A stretch of DNA of 64,000 nucleotides from Haliovirga abyssi (GTDB lineage: Bacteria > Fusobacteriota > Fusobacteriia > Fusobacteriales > Haliovirgaceae), in assembly GCF_030295325.1 (NCBI RefSeq), contig NZ_AP027059.1:1174637-1238636 (forward strand), written 5' to 3'. The position numbers and the translations under genes were made by a program. This document shows positions 16,609-26,332 of this stretch, one piece after another. Below the pieces are notes generated by a model that did not search any database, had not been told where the DNA came from, and was given only the letters and a program-made list of their open reading frames with translations. Position 1 is the first letter of the stretch. Each line of letters opens with the position of its first letter.

Positions 16609-18147
16609 CTATTCCCATTCTATTGTTGCTGGTGGCTTCGAACTAATATCATAAGCTAATCTATTAATTCCTTTCACCTCATTTATTATTCTATTTGATA
16701 CTTTTTCAAGAAATTCATATGGCAAATGTGACCATGTAGCAGTCATAAAATCTGTAGTATCTGCTGACCTAAGTACCGCAGTATACTCATATGTTCTTTC
16801 ATCTCCCATTACACCTACAGATTTCACAGGTAATAATACTACAAAAGCTTGGCTAACTTTATTATATAGAGCATGATTCCATAACTCTTTTATAAATATA
16901 TCATCAGCTTCTCTTAAAATATCTGCTTTCTCTTTTGTTACCTCTCCTAAAATTCTAATTCCAAGTCCTGGTCCAGGAAAAGGATGCCTGTCAATCATAT
17001 GATCTGGTATTCCTAATTCTCTTCCTACTTTTCTTACTTCATCTTTAAAAAGTTCTCTTAAAGGCTCTAATAATTCAAAATCCATCCCTTCTGGCAATCC
17101 ACCTACATTATGATGACTTTTTATTGTTGCAGATGGTCCTTTTACTGATTGAGATTCTATTACATCTGGGTATATTGTACCTTGTGCCAAAAATTTAGCA
17201 TTTTTTAATTTTTTCTTTTCTTCATTAAACACTTCGATAAAATCTTTACCTATAGTTTTTCTTTTCTTTTCGGGATCAGTTACTCCTTTTAAATTTCCTA
17301 AAAATCTTTCAGAAGCATCAACACATTTTATTTTAATATTGTAATTTTTCCCATATGTTTCCATTACTTTTTCAGCTTCATTTTTTCTTAATAATCCTGT
17401 ATCAACAAATATACAAGTTAATTGATCACCTATTGCTTTATGTATAAGAACTGCTGCTACTGATGAATCTACTCCACCTGAAAGTCCTAAAATAACTTCT
17501 TTATCTCCAACTTTTTCTTTAATATCTGCTACAGCTTTTTCTATATAGTTCCCCATATCCCAGTTCTTTTCACATTTACAAATAGAAAATACAAAATTCC
17601 CTAAAAATTCAGAACCATATATAGAATGTGTTACCTCTGGATGAAATTGTACAGCATATATATTTTTTTCCATATTCGCAATCACTGCAATTGAACTATC
17701 TGTATATGCTATTTTTTTAAATCCTTCAGGCAATTTTGTTACATGATCTGCATGACTCATCCACACTTGCGAAGCTTTAGGCATATTTTTAAAAATTGGT
17801 AATGATTTATCTTCAATAATCAAATCCGCTTTCCCAAATTCCTGTTTATCCGCTCTTGCTACTTCTCCACCTAATAAATGAGTTGTTAATTGCATTCCAT
17901 AACAAATCCCCAAAACTGGTATACCTAATTCATATATCTCTTTTGAAATTGTTGGAGCTTCTTTTGCATAAACAGAAGCAGGTCCTCCTGACAAAATTAT
18001 TCCTTTTGGTTTTATCTCTTTTAATTTTTCTATTTTAGTGAAATATGGAACAATCTCTGCATATACTCCTTTTTCTCTAACTCTTCTAGCAATTAGTTGA
18101 TTATATTGTGACCCAAAATCTAAAATTACAATACCGCCTTTATGCAT
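16609..18147 (-). CDS. guaA: GMP synthase (glutamine-hydrolysing)
   Basis: 512-residue enzyme converting XMP to GMP with glutamine and ATP. The N-terminal class I glutamine amidotransferase has the nucleophile elbow LGICYGMQ and FHPEVTHS. The ATP pyrophosphatase has the P-loop [12 protein letters not shown] near residue 230. The C-terminal dimerisation domain ends [10 protein letters not shown], the usual end. The second of two close ATGs (18147) is preferred, because GGAG directly abuts the first. Eleven to seventeen bases after glpX, so probably cotranscribed. No purine riboswitch can fit in that gap. Confidence 0.97.
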   Translation of the reverse strand: MHKGGIVILDFGSQYNQLIARRVREKGVYAEIVPYFTKIEKLKEIKPKGIILSGGPASVYAKEAPTISKEIYELGIPVLGICYGMQLTTHLLGGEVARADKQEFGKADLIIEDKSLPIFKNMPKASQVWMSHADHVTKLPEGFKKIAYTDSSIAVIANMEKNIYAVQFHPEVTHSIYGSEFLGNFVFSICKCEKNWDMGNYIEKAVADIKEKVGDKEVILGLSGGVDSSVAAVLIHKAIGDQLTCIFVDTGLLRKNEAEKVMETYGKNYNIKIKCVDASERFLGNLKGVTDPEKKRKTIGKDFIEVFNEEKKKLKNAKFLAQGTIYPDVIESQSVKGPSATIKSHHNVGGLPEGMDFELLEPLRELFKDEVRKVGRELGIPDHMIDRHPFPGPGLGIRILGEVTKEKADILREADDIFIKELWNHALYNKVSQAFVVLLPVKSVGVMGDERTYEYTAVLRSADTTDFMTATWSHLPYEFLEKVSNRIINEVKGINRLAYDISSKPPATIEWE

Positions 18148-18164
18148 TTTCATCTCCTCTCAAA

Positions 18165-19178
18165 TCATAATATAATTTTTTTTAATTCCTCTGATTTAAA
18201 ATCTAAATTATGTATAGATTTTATATATCTTACAGTTTTTGTTTTCCCTCTGATTAATAAAGTTTCTGTTCTAGCAATATTTCCTTTTCGAGAGACCCCT
18301 TCAACTAAATCTCCTGGAGTAACTCCTGTAGCTGTAAACACTACTTGATCATCTTTTACTAAATCATCTAATGTCAATACTTTATTTATCTCAATTCCCA
18401 TTTCTTTACATCTTACTATTTCACCTTTACTAATTTTATCATTTTCTAAAGTTATCCCTTTTACTTCACTTCTTGTTTTAAGTCGTACATTCATATCTCC
18501 ACCCAAGGCTTTCATTGCAGCAGCAGATATTACCCCTTCTGGAGCTCCACCTATACCATATAACATATCAATTTCAGAATCTATTACTGCTACTAAAATT
18601 GATGCTGCTACATCTCCATCAGGTAATGCAATAACTCTCATACCCATATCTTGTAAATTTTTTATGATACTTTTATGCCTTGGCTTATCCAAAATTACAA
18701 TAGTCAAATCTGATAATTCTTTGCCTAAAGCTTTTGATACGCTATATATATTTTCTTTTAAAGGTTTGTTTAAATCAATACTTCCTTTTGCTTCTGGTCC
18801 TACAATTAATTTCTCCATATACATATCAGGAGCTTTTAAAAAACTGCCTCTATTACCTACTGCCATTACCGCAATTGCATTTGCTTGACCTTGAGCAGTC
18901 ATTCTTGTACCTTCTAAAGGATCCACTGCAATATCTACTGGAGTAGCTTCTTGACTTTTACCTACTTTTTCACCAATATATAGCATTGGAGCTTCATCTA
19001 TTTCTCCTTCGCCAATTACTATTTCACCAGAAATATCTATTTCATTTAACATATATCTCATTGCGTCAACAGCTGCTTGATCTGCTGATTCTTTGTCACC
19101 TCTGCCTATCCATTTAGAGCTAGCTAAAGCTGCAGCTTCAGTTACTCTTGCAAATTCTAATGCAAGATTTCTTTTCAT
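18165..19178 (-). CDS. glpX: Fructose-1,6-bisphosphatase class II
   Basis: 337-residue metal-dependent, lithium-sensitive-fold phosphatase removing the C1 phosphate from fructose 1,6-bisphosphate in gluconeogenesis. Key family motifs are seen: GEGEIDEAPMLYIGE, VDPLEGTRMTAQG (metal-binding DPLEGT), GIGGAPEGVISAAAMKALGG and FTATGVTPGDLVEGV. GGAGG precedes the ATG. It is 10 bases from the S1-domain gene upstream and ahead of guaA. Confidence 0.96.
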   Translation of the reverse strand: MKRNLALEFARVTEAAALASSKWIGRGDKESADQAAVDAMRYMLNEIDISGEIVIGEGEIDEAPMLYIGEKVGKSQEATPVDIAVDPLEGTRMTAQGQANAIAVMAVGNRGSFLKAPDMYMEKLIVGPEAKGSIDLNKPLKENIYSVSKALGKELSDLTIVILDKPRHKSIIKNLQDMGMRVIALPDGDVAASILVAVIDSEIDMLYGIGGAPEGVISAAAMKALGGDMNVRLKTRSEVKGITLENDKISKGEIVRCKEMGIEINKVLTLDDLVKDDQVVFTATGVTPGDLVEGVSRKGNIARTETLLIRGKTKTVRYIKSIHNLDFKSEELKKIIL

Positions 19179-19188
19179 TTTATATAAT

Positions 19189-19641
19189 TTACCTCCTGCT
19201 TTTTTTTGTTTTATTCAGTCTTTTATTAATTGTATTATAATTTTCTTCACTATTTTTCAAAAAATCTGCTAATTTATCTTCAAAATTGGCTGGCTTAGCT
19301 GGCTCTACTTTTGTATTTCTAGATGAGCTACCTCTTCTATCGAATCTTTCAGATGGCTTTCTATTGTAATTAGATTTAGTTGCTGGTCTTGTTGTTGGCC
19401 TACTTGCTTCTTCAGTTTTTTTTATAGATAAATCTATTCTTCCATCTGGTTTTATGGCTAAAACAACGACAGATACCTCTTGCCCAACAGTTAATACATC
19501 TTCTACATTTTTTATATATTTGTTACTAACCTCAGAAATATGAACTAACCCTTTTTTATTGTTCTCCAAACTTACAAAAGCTCCATATTTAGTTATTTTT
19601 TCTACTTTTCCTGTTAATTTCTCTCCCACAGTTACTTGCAT
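19189..19641 (-). CDS. S1-domain RNA-binding protein (YugI/general stress protein 13-like)
   Basis: 150 residues: one S1 domain at 1-75 (GKVEKITKYGAFVSLENNKK, GLVHISEVS, VVVLAIKPDGRIDLSIKK) and a basic, Arg/Ser/Asn-rich disordered tail ending NKTKKSRR. Single-S1 proteins of this size bind ribosomes or mRNA and modulate translation in low-GC bacteria. The start ATG has GGAAGGAGAG upstream. Leads the glpX-guaA run. Confidence 0.85.
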   Translation of the reverse strand: MQVTVGEKLTGKVEKITKYGAFVSLENNKKGLVHISEVSNKYIKNVEDVLTVGQEVSVVVLAIKPDGRIDLSIKKTEEASRPTTRPATKSNYNRKPSERFDRRGSSSRNTKVEPAKPANFEDKLADFLKNSEENYNTINKRLNKTKKSRR

Positions 19642-19718
19642 TAATTTTTTACTCTCCTTCCGAAATTTTAATTTTTTTTATTTTCAATTAATTTTTTTAC
19701 TACAATTACATGTAGTAT

Positions 19719-19793
19719 GGAATATTTAAAAAATAAATTCCTAATATTTTATTATAAAAACAAAACTGAAATATTATTTTTAATCCATTCCTA
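19719..19793. repeat. Dispersed palindromic repeat family B, copy B2
   Basis: GGAATATTTAAAAAATAAAT at the left and ATTATTTTTAATCCATTCC at the right are inverted copies. In between, ATTTTATTATAAAAAC recalls the centre of the copy at 60233-60336. It fills the gap between the DivIC-like gene and the S1 gene. A small hairpin TACTACA/TGTAGTA (19698-19717) lies beside it. Confidence 0.6.
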
Positions 19794-19819
19794 AATTAAA
19801 TTTAATATAATTTTATATA

Positions 19820-20107
19820 CTATTTTAACATTCTATACACTTTTTCAGATTTTTTTTTCATGAAAAGTTTTTCTCTTGCTATTTTTTCTATAAATTTAGG
19901 ATTGTCTAAATTTATATATTCTTTTTTTAATTCTTCATGTTTTTTTTCTAATTTTGCTACTTCTTCTTTTTTTATTTTTATTTTATTCTTTGTTTTTAAA
20001 ATTTCTCCATTCAATGTGATTGATTCAAATATAATTTTTATTGCAAAAATTGATAATGCCAAATTTACTGTTAATAAAAAAGTTTTTTTTATTTTTCTAG
20101 AGTTCAT
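19820..20107 (-). CDS. Septum formation initiator protein (FtsB/DivIC family)
   Basis: 95-residue bitopic protein: short basic N terminus, one membrane helix (about 10-28), an extracytoplasmic Lys/Glu coiled coil (40-70), and the family ending NPKFIEKIAREKLFMKKKSE. FtsB/DivIC proteins scaffold FtsL and FtsQ in the divisome. It starts 1 base after the motE-like gene and is the last gene of the flagellar run, so division and flagellar genes share a transcript. Confidence 0.85.
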   Translation of the reverse strand: MNSRKIKKTFLLTVNLALSIFAIKIIFESITLNGEILKTKNKIKIKKEEVAKLEKKHEELKKEYINLDNPKFIEKIAREKLFMKKKSEKVYRMLK

Positions 20108-20108
20108 A

Positions 20109-20789
20109 TTATTTTCCCCTTTGCTTTGTCATTAATTCAATTATACTTTTTACTTTTTTAACATCTTTAGTCGAAATTGCATTTAAAATTTTAGCAACTT
20201 TTTTATTATCCATTTTTTCAAATATTCTTGCTACTATATTTTCATCTAATCCTCCTAATATTATATTTGAAACCGCATCTGGGGTCATACTAGAATATAT
20301 AGAGGCAAATTTATCAATATTTGCTTCTTTTTCTTTATATGTTTTTTCTTTTTCTAATATAATTTTTTCTCTCTCTTTTAAAGATTTATCTTTTTCATTC
20401 AAAATTTTTTCTTTGGTGTTTAATTTCTCTTCTTTTTTTAATAATGAATCTTTTAATTCCTTTGTTTTCTTTTCTTTTAATGAAATTTCTCTATTTTTTA
20501 GTTGTATCTCTTCTTGATATTTATTAGACAATAATTTTAATCTCTCATCATCATCTAAGTGTATTTGATAACTATATTTTAAATAGCTTCCTACATATGG
20601 CATCTTAGCTATTTTAGATGTTGGTGGAAACAATTTTGATAAATCTAAAAACCCTATAATATCTAAAAATATAGTTCCTGTAAATAATGTGAATAAAAAT
20701 ATTAGAAAAAGAAAAGATGTAAAGAAAAAATATTTCTTCTTTTTTTTCTTTTTCCCTTCCTTATTTTTCTTTTTCCCTTCCTCTGCCAT
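20109..20789 (-). CDS. MotE-like flagellar protein with MgtE-N-type domain
   Basis: 226 residues. A very basic cytoplasmic N terminus (poly-Lys), one membrane helix at about 22-45, a long charged coiled coil (75-160), and a C-terminal helical domain (MTPDAVSNIILGGLDENIVARIFEKMDNKKVA) of the MgtE-N type also found in FliG. This layout matches MotE/FlbB-type proteins, which help stator assembly at the flagellar motor. Downstream neighbour of the FliJ-like gene; the assignment relies on layout and context. Confidence 0.75.
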   Translation of the reverse strand: MAEEGKKKNKEGKKKKKKKYFFFTSFLFLIFLFTLFTGTIFLDIIGFLDLSKLFPPTSKIAKMPYVGSYLKYSYQIHLDDDERLKLLSNKYQEEIQLKNREISLKEKKTKELKDSLLKKEEKLNTKEKILNEKDKSLKEREKIILEKEKTYKEKEANIDKFASIYSSMTPDAVSNIILGGLDENIVARIFEKMDNKKVAKILNAISTKDVKKVKSIIELMTKQRGK

Positions 20790-20790
20790 A

Positions 20791-21228
20791 TTACTTTCTC
20801 CTATTATACATATTATTTGATATTTCGTCTATAAATTTTTGTTCTTTTTTTATTTCTTCTTCTTTATACCTTTCAAAATATTTTTCTTTCAATTTCTCAA
20901 AAGTTTTCTTTTCTTTTCTTTTTTCAAAGTATAATTCTTCACTTTTTTCTATCTCTTTTTCTTTTTCCTTAATATTTATTTCTGATATCTCTTTCTTTTT
21001 CTTTAATCTTAATAAAAAACTATCATAATTTTTAATCATCATTATGTTAATTCTATTTTGTTTCATTTCAGAATATTTTTTCATAAATATTTTAATTTCA
21101 TTCTCTACTTCAATTAGTTTTTCTTGCAAAATATTTAATTCATATCTTTTTTGTTTAAGTTCATCTTTTATAATATCTTCTTCTTTTTGCTTAAATTCTA
21201 AAGCTTTTTGAAATCTAAATTTAAACAT
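20791..21228 (-). CDS. fliJ: FliJ-like flagellar export chaperone
   Basis: 145 residues, almost entirely charged coiled coil, starting FKFRFQKALEFKQKEEDIIK, which is the typical FliJ start. FliJ couples the FliI ATPase to the export gate and escorts export chaperones. Located between the large lipoprotein and the MotE-like gene, close to fliI, fliH, fliG. Sequence identity of FliJ is always low; the position is the strongest support. Confidence 0.78.
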   Translation of the reverse strand: MFKFRFQKALEFKQKEEDIIKDELKQKRYELNILQEKLIEVENEIKIFMKKYSEMKQNRINIMMIKNYDSFLLRLKKKKEISEINIKEKEKEIEKSEELYFEKRKEKKTFEKLKEKYFERYKEEEIKKEQKFIDEISNNMYNRRK

Positions 21229-23160
21229 CTATCTTTCCTCAAGATCACTTAACGTATCTTCGCTTAATATTTTTCCATTGATTTTATAATTATCCAAATA
21301 ATATCCATATATCAAAGAAATTTTTTCCAATACTTCTCCTTTTTTCCCTATTAATTTCTGCATATCCATGCCTAATTGTTTAATTAAAATTGCTTTCTTT
21401 CCTTCTTGCTCTAGATAATAAATTTGTTGATTTAGACTGTTTATTTCTTCTGACAGATCTTTATATTCAGAATCTAAATTTTCAAGTTTTTCAATCTCTG
21501 TTTCTTTATTATTTCTTATTAATTTTTCTTTTTCTAATTTCAATTTTTTAATTTTGTTTTTCATATTATTAATTTTATTTGTTTCATTTTCTGTAAGTAA
21601 GTACTTGTTATATTCTTCTATTTTTTTATCTATTGTTAACAATTGCTTATTGAAATTATTCGTAATTTCTTTTTTTATTTTTTCTAAAATTCCATTGTAT
21701 TTGTTTGATTTTATCTCAATTTCATTTTTATAATAACTTTTTGGAAAAATTTCTAAATAATGTTTCCAAAGTTTTTGTTTTTTAGAAAATGATACTAATT
21801 TTTTTTCTTTTTCTATATACGATTTATACATTTTATTTTCAATAGTTTGCAAAATATGATTTTTAGTTTCTTCTCCATTGATTTCTCCGATTCTTTTTAT
21901 TACATATTGTTTTAATTTAATGCTATAACTATTATCTTGTGTGATTTTAATAGCTAATTTTATAGCTAATTTTATATTATTATTAAATATAAAATCAATA
22001 TACAATTTTTGATTTGATAAATTTCCTTCTTCTAATGCTAAATCATACAATATATTTATAAGTTGTATAGAATTATATGTTTGCAAAATTGATAATATAT
22101 TTTTTGTATTTTTAGTATTCATTTTTTTTAATTCTTTTATTAAAAACTTTCTACTCTCAGGAGTATTTAATATAAAAATATCTTCTAAATATTCTGTTTT
22201 AGAAGAATTTATATAATTTTCTTTCAAAATATCAAACAGATTATCATCATGTAAAATTGCTAGACCTCTAAAAGCTAATTTTTTGTTTTTATTTAAATTA
22301 TTCTTAAAAAATTCCTTACTTTTTTTCACTCCATACTTTGAGATTGCTCTCTTTTGTAAATCAATATTTTCAGAAAATAATTTTTCTTTAATATTCATTT
22401 CATTTTCAAAAATTAAATCTAATACTTTTGCTTTAAAATTTGCTTCTAAATTTTTATTTAAATAAAAATATAATATATTTTTATATTTTTCATAATTAGA
22501 AGAATCTATCTCGTAGATCATACTTTTAAATATATCAGAACTATTTTTTAATGTTTTTTCAAACCATTCTTCTTTATTATTTAAAATATAATTTATAGAA
22601 AAATATAAATTATATTTTAAAAGATTTTCAAACATTTCATAATCATTATTAGATATAGAAAGTTTTAATAGTTTTTCTAGCCTATCATTTGATTTTTTAT
22701 ATTCTATTCTCTTTATCAATTGTTCTTTTTCGTTTGAAGGAATATCTATTGTCTCACCATTATATTGTTTATAAAATTCACCATATTGTTTATTTTTTAA
22801 TAAATAATTAAACAAATTCAACTTAATTGATTCTGGATAGATAAAGCTATCATATTTCAAAGATTCTTTAATAAAAAACTCTTTAAGAGTATCTTCGTTT
22901 ATTGTTTCTGTAGTTAATACAGTTTCTAAACTATTTTTTGTAAATTTTATATCTTTACTTTTCAACATAAAATATGCACTTTTTCTTACTTCAGAGTCTG
23001 CCAAACTATCTTTTATTATATTTTCTAACTGAATTTCCTCTTTACTGTTTAATGTAACTCTTTTTTTTAATCTATTTATATCTTTTGTGTTTTTTATTTC
23101 TGTACTTCCACATGCAGAAAATAATAGAGTTATTAATACTATACTAAACAATTTTTTCAT
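21229..23160 (-). CDS. Large lipoprotein of unknown function inside the flagellar operon
   Basis: 643 residues. The signal peptide ends in the lipobox LFSAC (Cys17), so the protein is lipid-anchored. Residues 30-430 are alpha-helical with repeating short helix pairs (for example SEVRKSAYFMLKSKDIKF, ESRKFLIKELKKMNTKN), suggestive of a HEAT/TPR-like solenoid. Residues 470-600 are a long coiled coil. It directly abuts fliJ and lies 21 bases below fliI. I do not know a flagellar protein with this layout. It could be a periplasmic or outer-membrane part of the basal body specific to this lineage. Confidence 0.7.
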   Translation of the reverse strand: MKKLFSIVLITLLFSACGSTEIKNTKDINRLKKRVTLNSKEEIQLENIIKDSLADSEVRKSAYFMLKSKDIKFTKNSLETVLTTETINEDTLKEFFIKESLKYDSFIYPESIKLNLFNYLLKNKQYGEFYKQYNGETIDIPSNEKEQLIKRIEYKKSNDRLEKLLKLSISNNDYEMFENLLKYNLYFSINYILNNKEEWFEKTLKNSSDIFKSMIYEIDSSNYEKYKNILYFYLNKNLEANFKAKVLDLIFENEMNIKEKLFSENIDLQKRAISKYGVKKSKEFFKNNLNKNKKLAFRGLAILHDDNLFDILKENYINSSKTEYLEDIFILNTPESRKFLIKELKKMNTKNTKNILSILQTYNSIQLINILYDLALEEGNLSNQKLYIDFIFNNNIKLAIKLAIKITQDNSYSIKLKQYVIKRIGEINGEETKNHILQTIENKMYKSYIEKEKKLVSFSKKQKLWKHYLEIFPKSYYKNEIEIKSNKYNGILEKIKKEITNNFNKQLLTIDKKIEEYNKYLLTENETNKINNMKNKIKKLKLEKEKLIRNNKETEIEKLENLDSEYKDLSEEINSLNQQIYYLEQEGKKAILIKQLGMDMQKLIGKKGEVLEKISLIYGYYLDNYKINGKILSEDTLSDLEER

Positions 23161-23181
23161 TATAAATCTCTCCTTATATAA

Positions 23182-24495
23182 TTAATTTGAAAAAATATTT
23201 TCAAGTGATGTAACTGCTCCTTCCAAATCACTCTTTTCCATTATTTCTTGTTTTAAAAAACTATTTACCTCCTCTATTTTAGAAATAGCATAATCAGCTC
23301 TTACATTGCTACCTTCTTTATATGCTCCTATATTTATCAAATCTTCAATCTCATTATAATTCGCCAAAACTTCTCTGACTTTTCTTGCATTCATAACATG
23401 TTCTTTTGTAGCTACTTCTGTAATTAGTCTAGAAGCACTTACTAAAATATCAATTGCTGGAAAATGATTTTTTGCTGCAATATTCCTAGACAAAACAATA
23501 TGTCCATCAAGAATACCTCTCACTGCATCTGCAATTGGGTCATTCATATCATCTCCATCTACTAATACTGTATATAATCCTGTGATTGTTCCTTTGTCTG
23601 AATTTCCAGTTCTTTCCAATAATCTTGGTAGCATAGAAAAAACGGAAGGTGTATATCCCCTTGTAGCTGGTGGCTCTCCTATTGCAAGACCAACTTCCCT
23701 TTGAGCCATTGCAAAACGAGTTAAAGAATCCATCATTAACATTACGTTCATTCCTTTGTCTCTAAAATATTCTGCTATTGCTGTGGCTGTCATTGCACCT
23801 TTTATTCTTACTAATGCTGGTTGATCTGAAGTAACTACTACTACTACTGATTTTTTAAGTCCCTCTTCCCCCAAATCTCTTTCAATAAATTCTCTAACCT
23901 CTCTACCCCTTTCTCCTATTAATCCTATTACATTTATATCCGCAGAACTATTCCTGGAAATCATCCCTAACAATGTACTTTTCCCAACTCCACTTCCTGC
24001 AAAAATACCAACTCTTTGCCCTTTTCCACAAGTTAAAACTCCATCTATTGCTCTTACTCCAACTGATAAAGGTTCCACAATTCTCTTTCTAGTTAAAGGA
24101 TTTGGAGCTGAAGTATCTAAAGGCATATGCTTTTCAACCATTATTTGGCCATTATTATCCATTGGCTTTCCTAGTCCATCTACTATTCTTCCTAGCATAT
24201 TTTCTCCAACAGGAATACTTAAACTTCTCCCTGTTGCCACTACTTCACAACCATGCCCTATTCCTTTTAGTTCTCCTAATGGCATTAATAATATTTTATC
24301 TTCATCAAATCCAACTACTTCCGCATCTACTCTATCATTTCCATTAAAAGTTTTTATATAACAATGTTCTCCTAATTGCACAATAGGACCTTCTGACTCT
24401 ATAGTTAGTCCAACTACCCTTATTACTTTACCATTTATTTTCACAGTATCAATCTTTTTAACTTTCGATATATATTCTTCAACATTAATTTTCAT
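23182..24495 (-). CDS. fliI: Flagellum-specific ATPase FliI
   Basis: 437-residue hexameric ATPase energising flagellar type III export, related to the F1 beta subunit. Walker A GIFAGSGVGKSTLLGM near residue 170, the family motif LIGERGREVREFIE, Walker B MLMMDSLTRFAMAQRE, and GEPPATRGYTPSVFS are all intact. Between fliH (19-base gap) and the lipoprotein. Length is standard. Confidence 0.97.
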   Translation of the reverse strand: MKINVEEYISKVKKIDTVKINGKVIRVVGLTIESEGPIVQLGEHCYIKTFNGNDRVDAEVVGFDEDKILLMPLGELKGIGHGCEVVATGRSLSIPVGENMLGRIVDGLGKPMDNNGQIMVEKHMPLDTSAPNPLTRKRIVEPLSVGVRAIDGVLTCGKGQRVGIFAGSGVGKSTLLGMISRNSSADINVIGLIGERGREVREFIERDLGEEGLKKSVVVVVTSDQPALVRIKGAMTATAIAEYFRDKGMNVMLMMDSLTRFAMAQREVGLAIGEPPATRGYTPSVFSMLPRLLERTGNSDKGTITGLYTVLVDGDDMNDPIADAVRGILDGHIVLSRNIAAKNHFPAIDILVSASRLITEVATKEHVMNARKVREVLANYNEIEDLINIGAYKEGSNVRADYAISKIEEVNSFLKQEIMEKSDLEGAVTSLENIFSN

Positions 24496-24514
24496 TATAC
24501 ACTTCCATTCAAAT

Positions 24515-25294
24515 TTAATCCTTCACCTTCATTAAACCTTCAAATAAAACTTCTAATTGTGAATTTATCGAAGCATCAATTGTTCCCATACTTGTTTCCA
24601 ATATACAACCGCCTTTTTCTATTCTAGAGTCTTCTATCATCTCTATTTCTTGTCTATCTACCCCATTTATTTGAGAAATAACCTCCTCCTTTATATCCTT
24701 TAAATAATTCAAATCTTCCCAATTTATAAATATTTTTAATTTTTTACTAATTGGGACTTTTTTTATTGACTCTAAAATATTATTTTTTATTATCTTATTA
24801 TTTTCTGAAACTTCTAATTTTATTATTTTTTTGGCAATCTCTATAGATAATTTTATTATTGCCTCTTCATTTTCTTTTATTGTATTATTTCTAATTTCAA
24901 CAGTCTCATCAATAATCCCTTGTGCTCTAATAATCAAACTTTTTGTTTGCTCTATTATTTCTTCTTTTGCACTCTTTTCTCCAGCTTGATAGCCATCTTG
25001 ATAACCTCTATTTTTGTTTACTTCTAGTTCATATTCAGCTTTTTGATTAGCTTCTTCTATTATTTTATTGACCTTTTCATTTAATTCTATTTTTTTTCGC
25101 TCTATTTTTTCGCTTAAATTTTTTAATTCTAATTCTTTTTCTTTTATATTTTTATTTAGAGTTTCTAATTCCTCTTTTTTGTTATCCAACTCTTCTATGC
25201 CATAATTTTTTATATTTTTTTGTTCACACTTATCACCTATTATAATAGGTTTACTATTATTTTGTATGAATTCTCCTTTTATGACATTAAACAA
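24515..25294 (-). CDS. fliH: FliH, regulator of the flagellar export ATPase
   Basis: 259 residues. The N-terminal half is a coiled coil (ELETLNKNIKEKELELKNLS), followed by the segment NRGYQDGYQAGEKSAKEE with the Gly-spaced helix repeat typical of FliH. The C-terminal half is related to the V/F-ATPase stator (EAIIKLSIEIAKKIIKLEVS). FliH binds and anchors FliI. It overlaps the fliG end by 8 bases, so it is translationally coupled. Confidence 0.92.
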   Translation of the reverse strand: MFNVIKGEFIQNNSKPIIIGDKCEQKNIKNYGIEELDNKKEELETLNKNIKEKELELKNLSEKIERKKIELNEKVNKIIEEANQKAEYELEVNKNRGYQDGYQAGEKSAKEEIIEQTKSLIIRAQGIIDETVEIRNNTIKENEEAIIKLSIEIAKKIIKLEVSENNKIIKNNILESIKKVPISKKLKIFINWEDLNYLKDIKEEVISQINGVDRQEIEMIEDSRIEKGGCILETSMGTIDASINSQLEVLFEGLMKVKD

Positions 25295-26297
25295 TCATCT
25301 CATCCTCGCTTCCTCTAGCTATTACAATTTCTCCTGATTCTTCCAATTTACGTATTATATTTACAACTTTTTGTTGAGCCTCCTGTACATCTTTTATTCT
25401 TACAGGACCCATATATTCCATATCTTCATTTAAATTTTCAGCAGCTCTTTTTGACATGTTTTTTAGTATCTTTTCTTTTACTTCTTCACTAGATCCTTTT
25501 AATGCTAGAGCTAAATCTTTCCCTTCCACACCACGTAAAACTAACTGAATTGCTTTATCATCAAGAAGTATTACATCTTCAAATACAAACATTCTCTTTT
25601 TAACTTCTTCTGCTAACTCTGGTTCTTGTTCTTCTAAGCTTTCTATAATAGTTTTTTCTGTTCCTCTATCCACATTATTTAATATTTCAACTAAAGAATC
25701 TATTCCTCCTGTAGATGTATAATCTTGCCCTACAACTGAAGAAAGCTTTCTTTCTAATACACGTTCGACCTCTCTTATCATCTCTGGAGAAGTCCTATCC
25801 ATCATAGCTAATCTTTTAGCTATATCAGCCTGTTTTTCTGGTGGTAGCTCTGATATAATAAGTCCAGCTTTATCTGATGATAAATATGATATAATCAATG
25901 CTATTGTTTGTGGATGCTCTCCTGATATAAAATTTAATATTTGGGATGGCTCTGTTCTTTGTATAAAATCAAACGGTTTTACTTGTAATGATGATGTCAA
26001 TTTTGTTATTATATCTAAAGCCTTATTTTCACCTAAAGCTTTAGTTAATATATCTCTAGCATAACTAATTCCACCTTGTGATATATATTGTTGTGCTAAC
26101 ATTAAATCTGAAAACTCTCCATAAACAATGTCTTTTGTATTCGCATCTACTTTATGAAGTCTAGCTATTTCTAGTGTCAATTGTTCTATCTCTTCATCTT
26201 TTAAATGTTTAAAAACTTCAGCAGCTGTATCTTGTCCTAGAGATATAAGCAATATAGCTGCTTTTTGTTTACCATGTAATTTGGGTTCATCTGCCAT
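25287..26297 (-). CDS. fliG: Flagellar motor switch protein FliG
   Basis: 336 residues, the cytoplasmic rotor ring that meets the stators. The three ARM-like domains are recognised by KAAILLISLGQDTAAEVFKH (N), LSSDKAGLIISELPPEKQAD (middle, with HPQTIALIISYL) and FEDVILLDDKAIQLVLRGVE (C). The C-terminal domain carries the charged helix that contacts MotA (KDLALALKGSSEEVKEKI). AGGAGG precedes the ATG. Confidence 0.97.
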   Translation of the reverse strand: MADEPKLHGKQKAAILLISLGQDTAAEVFKHLKDEEIEQLTLEIARLHKVDANTKDIVYGEFSDLMLAQQYISQGGISYARDILTKALGENKALDIITKLTSSLQVKPFDFIQRTEPSQILNFISGEHPQTIALIISYLSSDKAGLIISELPPEKQADIAKRLAMMDRTSPEMIREVERVLERKLSSVVGQDYTSTGGIDSLVEILNNVDRGTEKTIIESLEEQEPELAEEVKKRMFVFEDVILLDDKAIQLVLRGVEGKDLALALKGSSEEVKEKILKNMSKRAAENLNEDMEYMGPVRIKDVQEAQQKVVNIIRKLEESGEIVIARGSEDEMIV

Positions 26298-26332
26298 TAT
26301 ATCCTCCTAAGAAATTCCTAAAATATAATTTT

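Noticed and set aside
18148-18164. Purine riboswitch before guaA
   Set aside because: Only about 17 bases separate guaA from glpX, too short for an aptamer.
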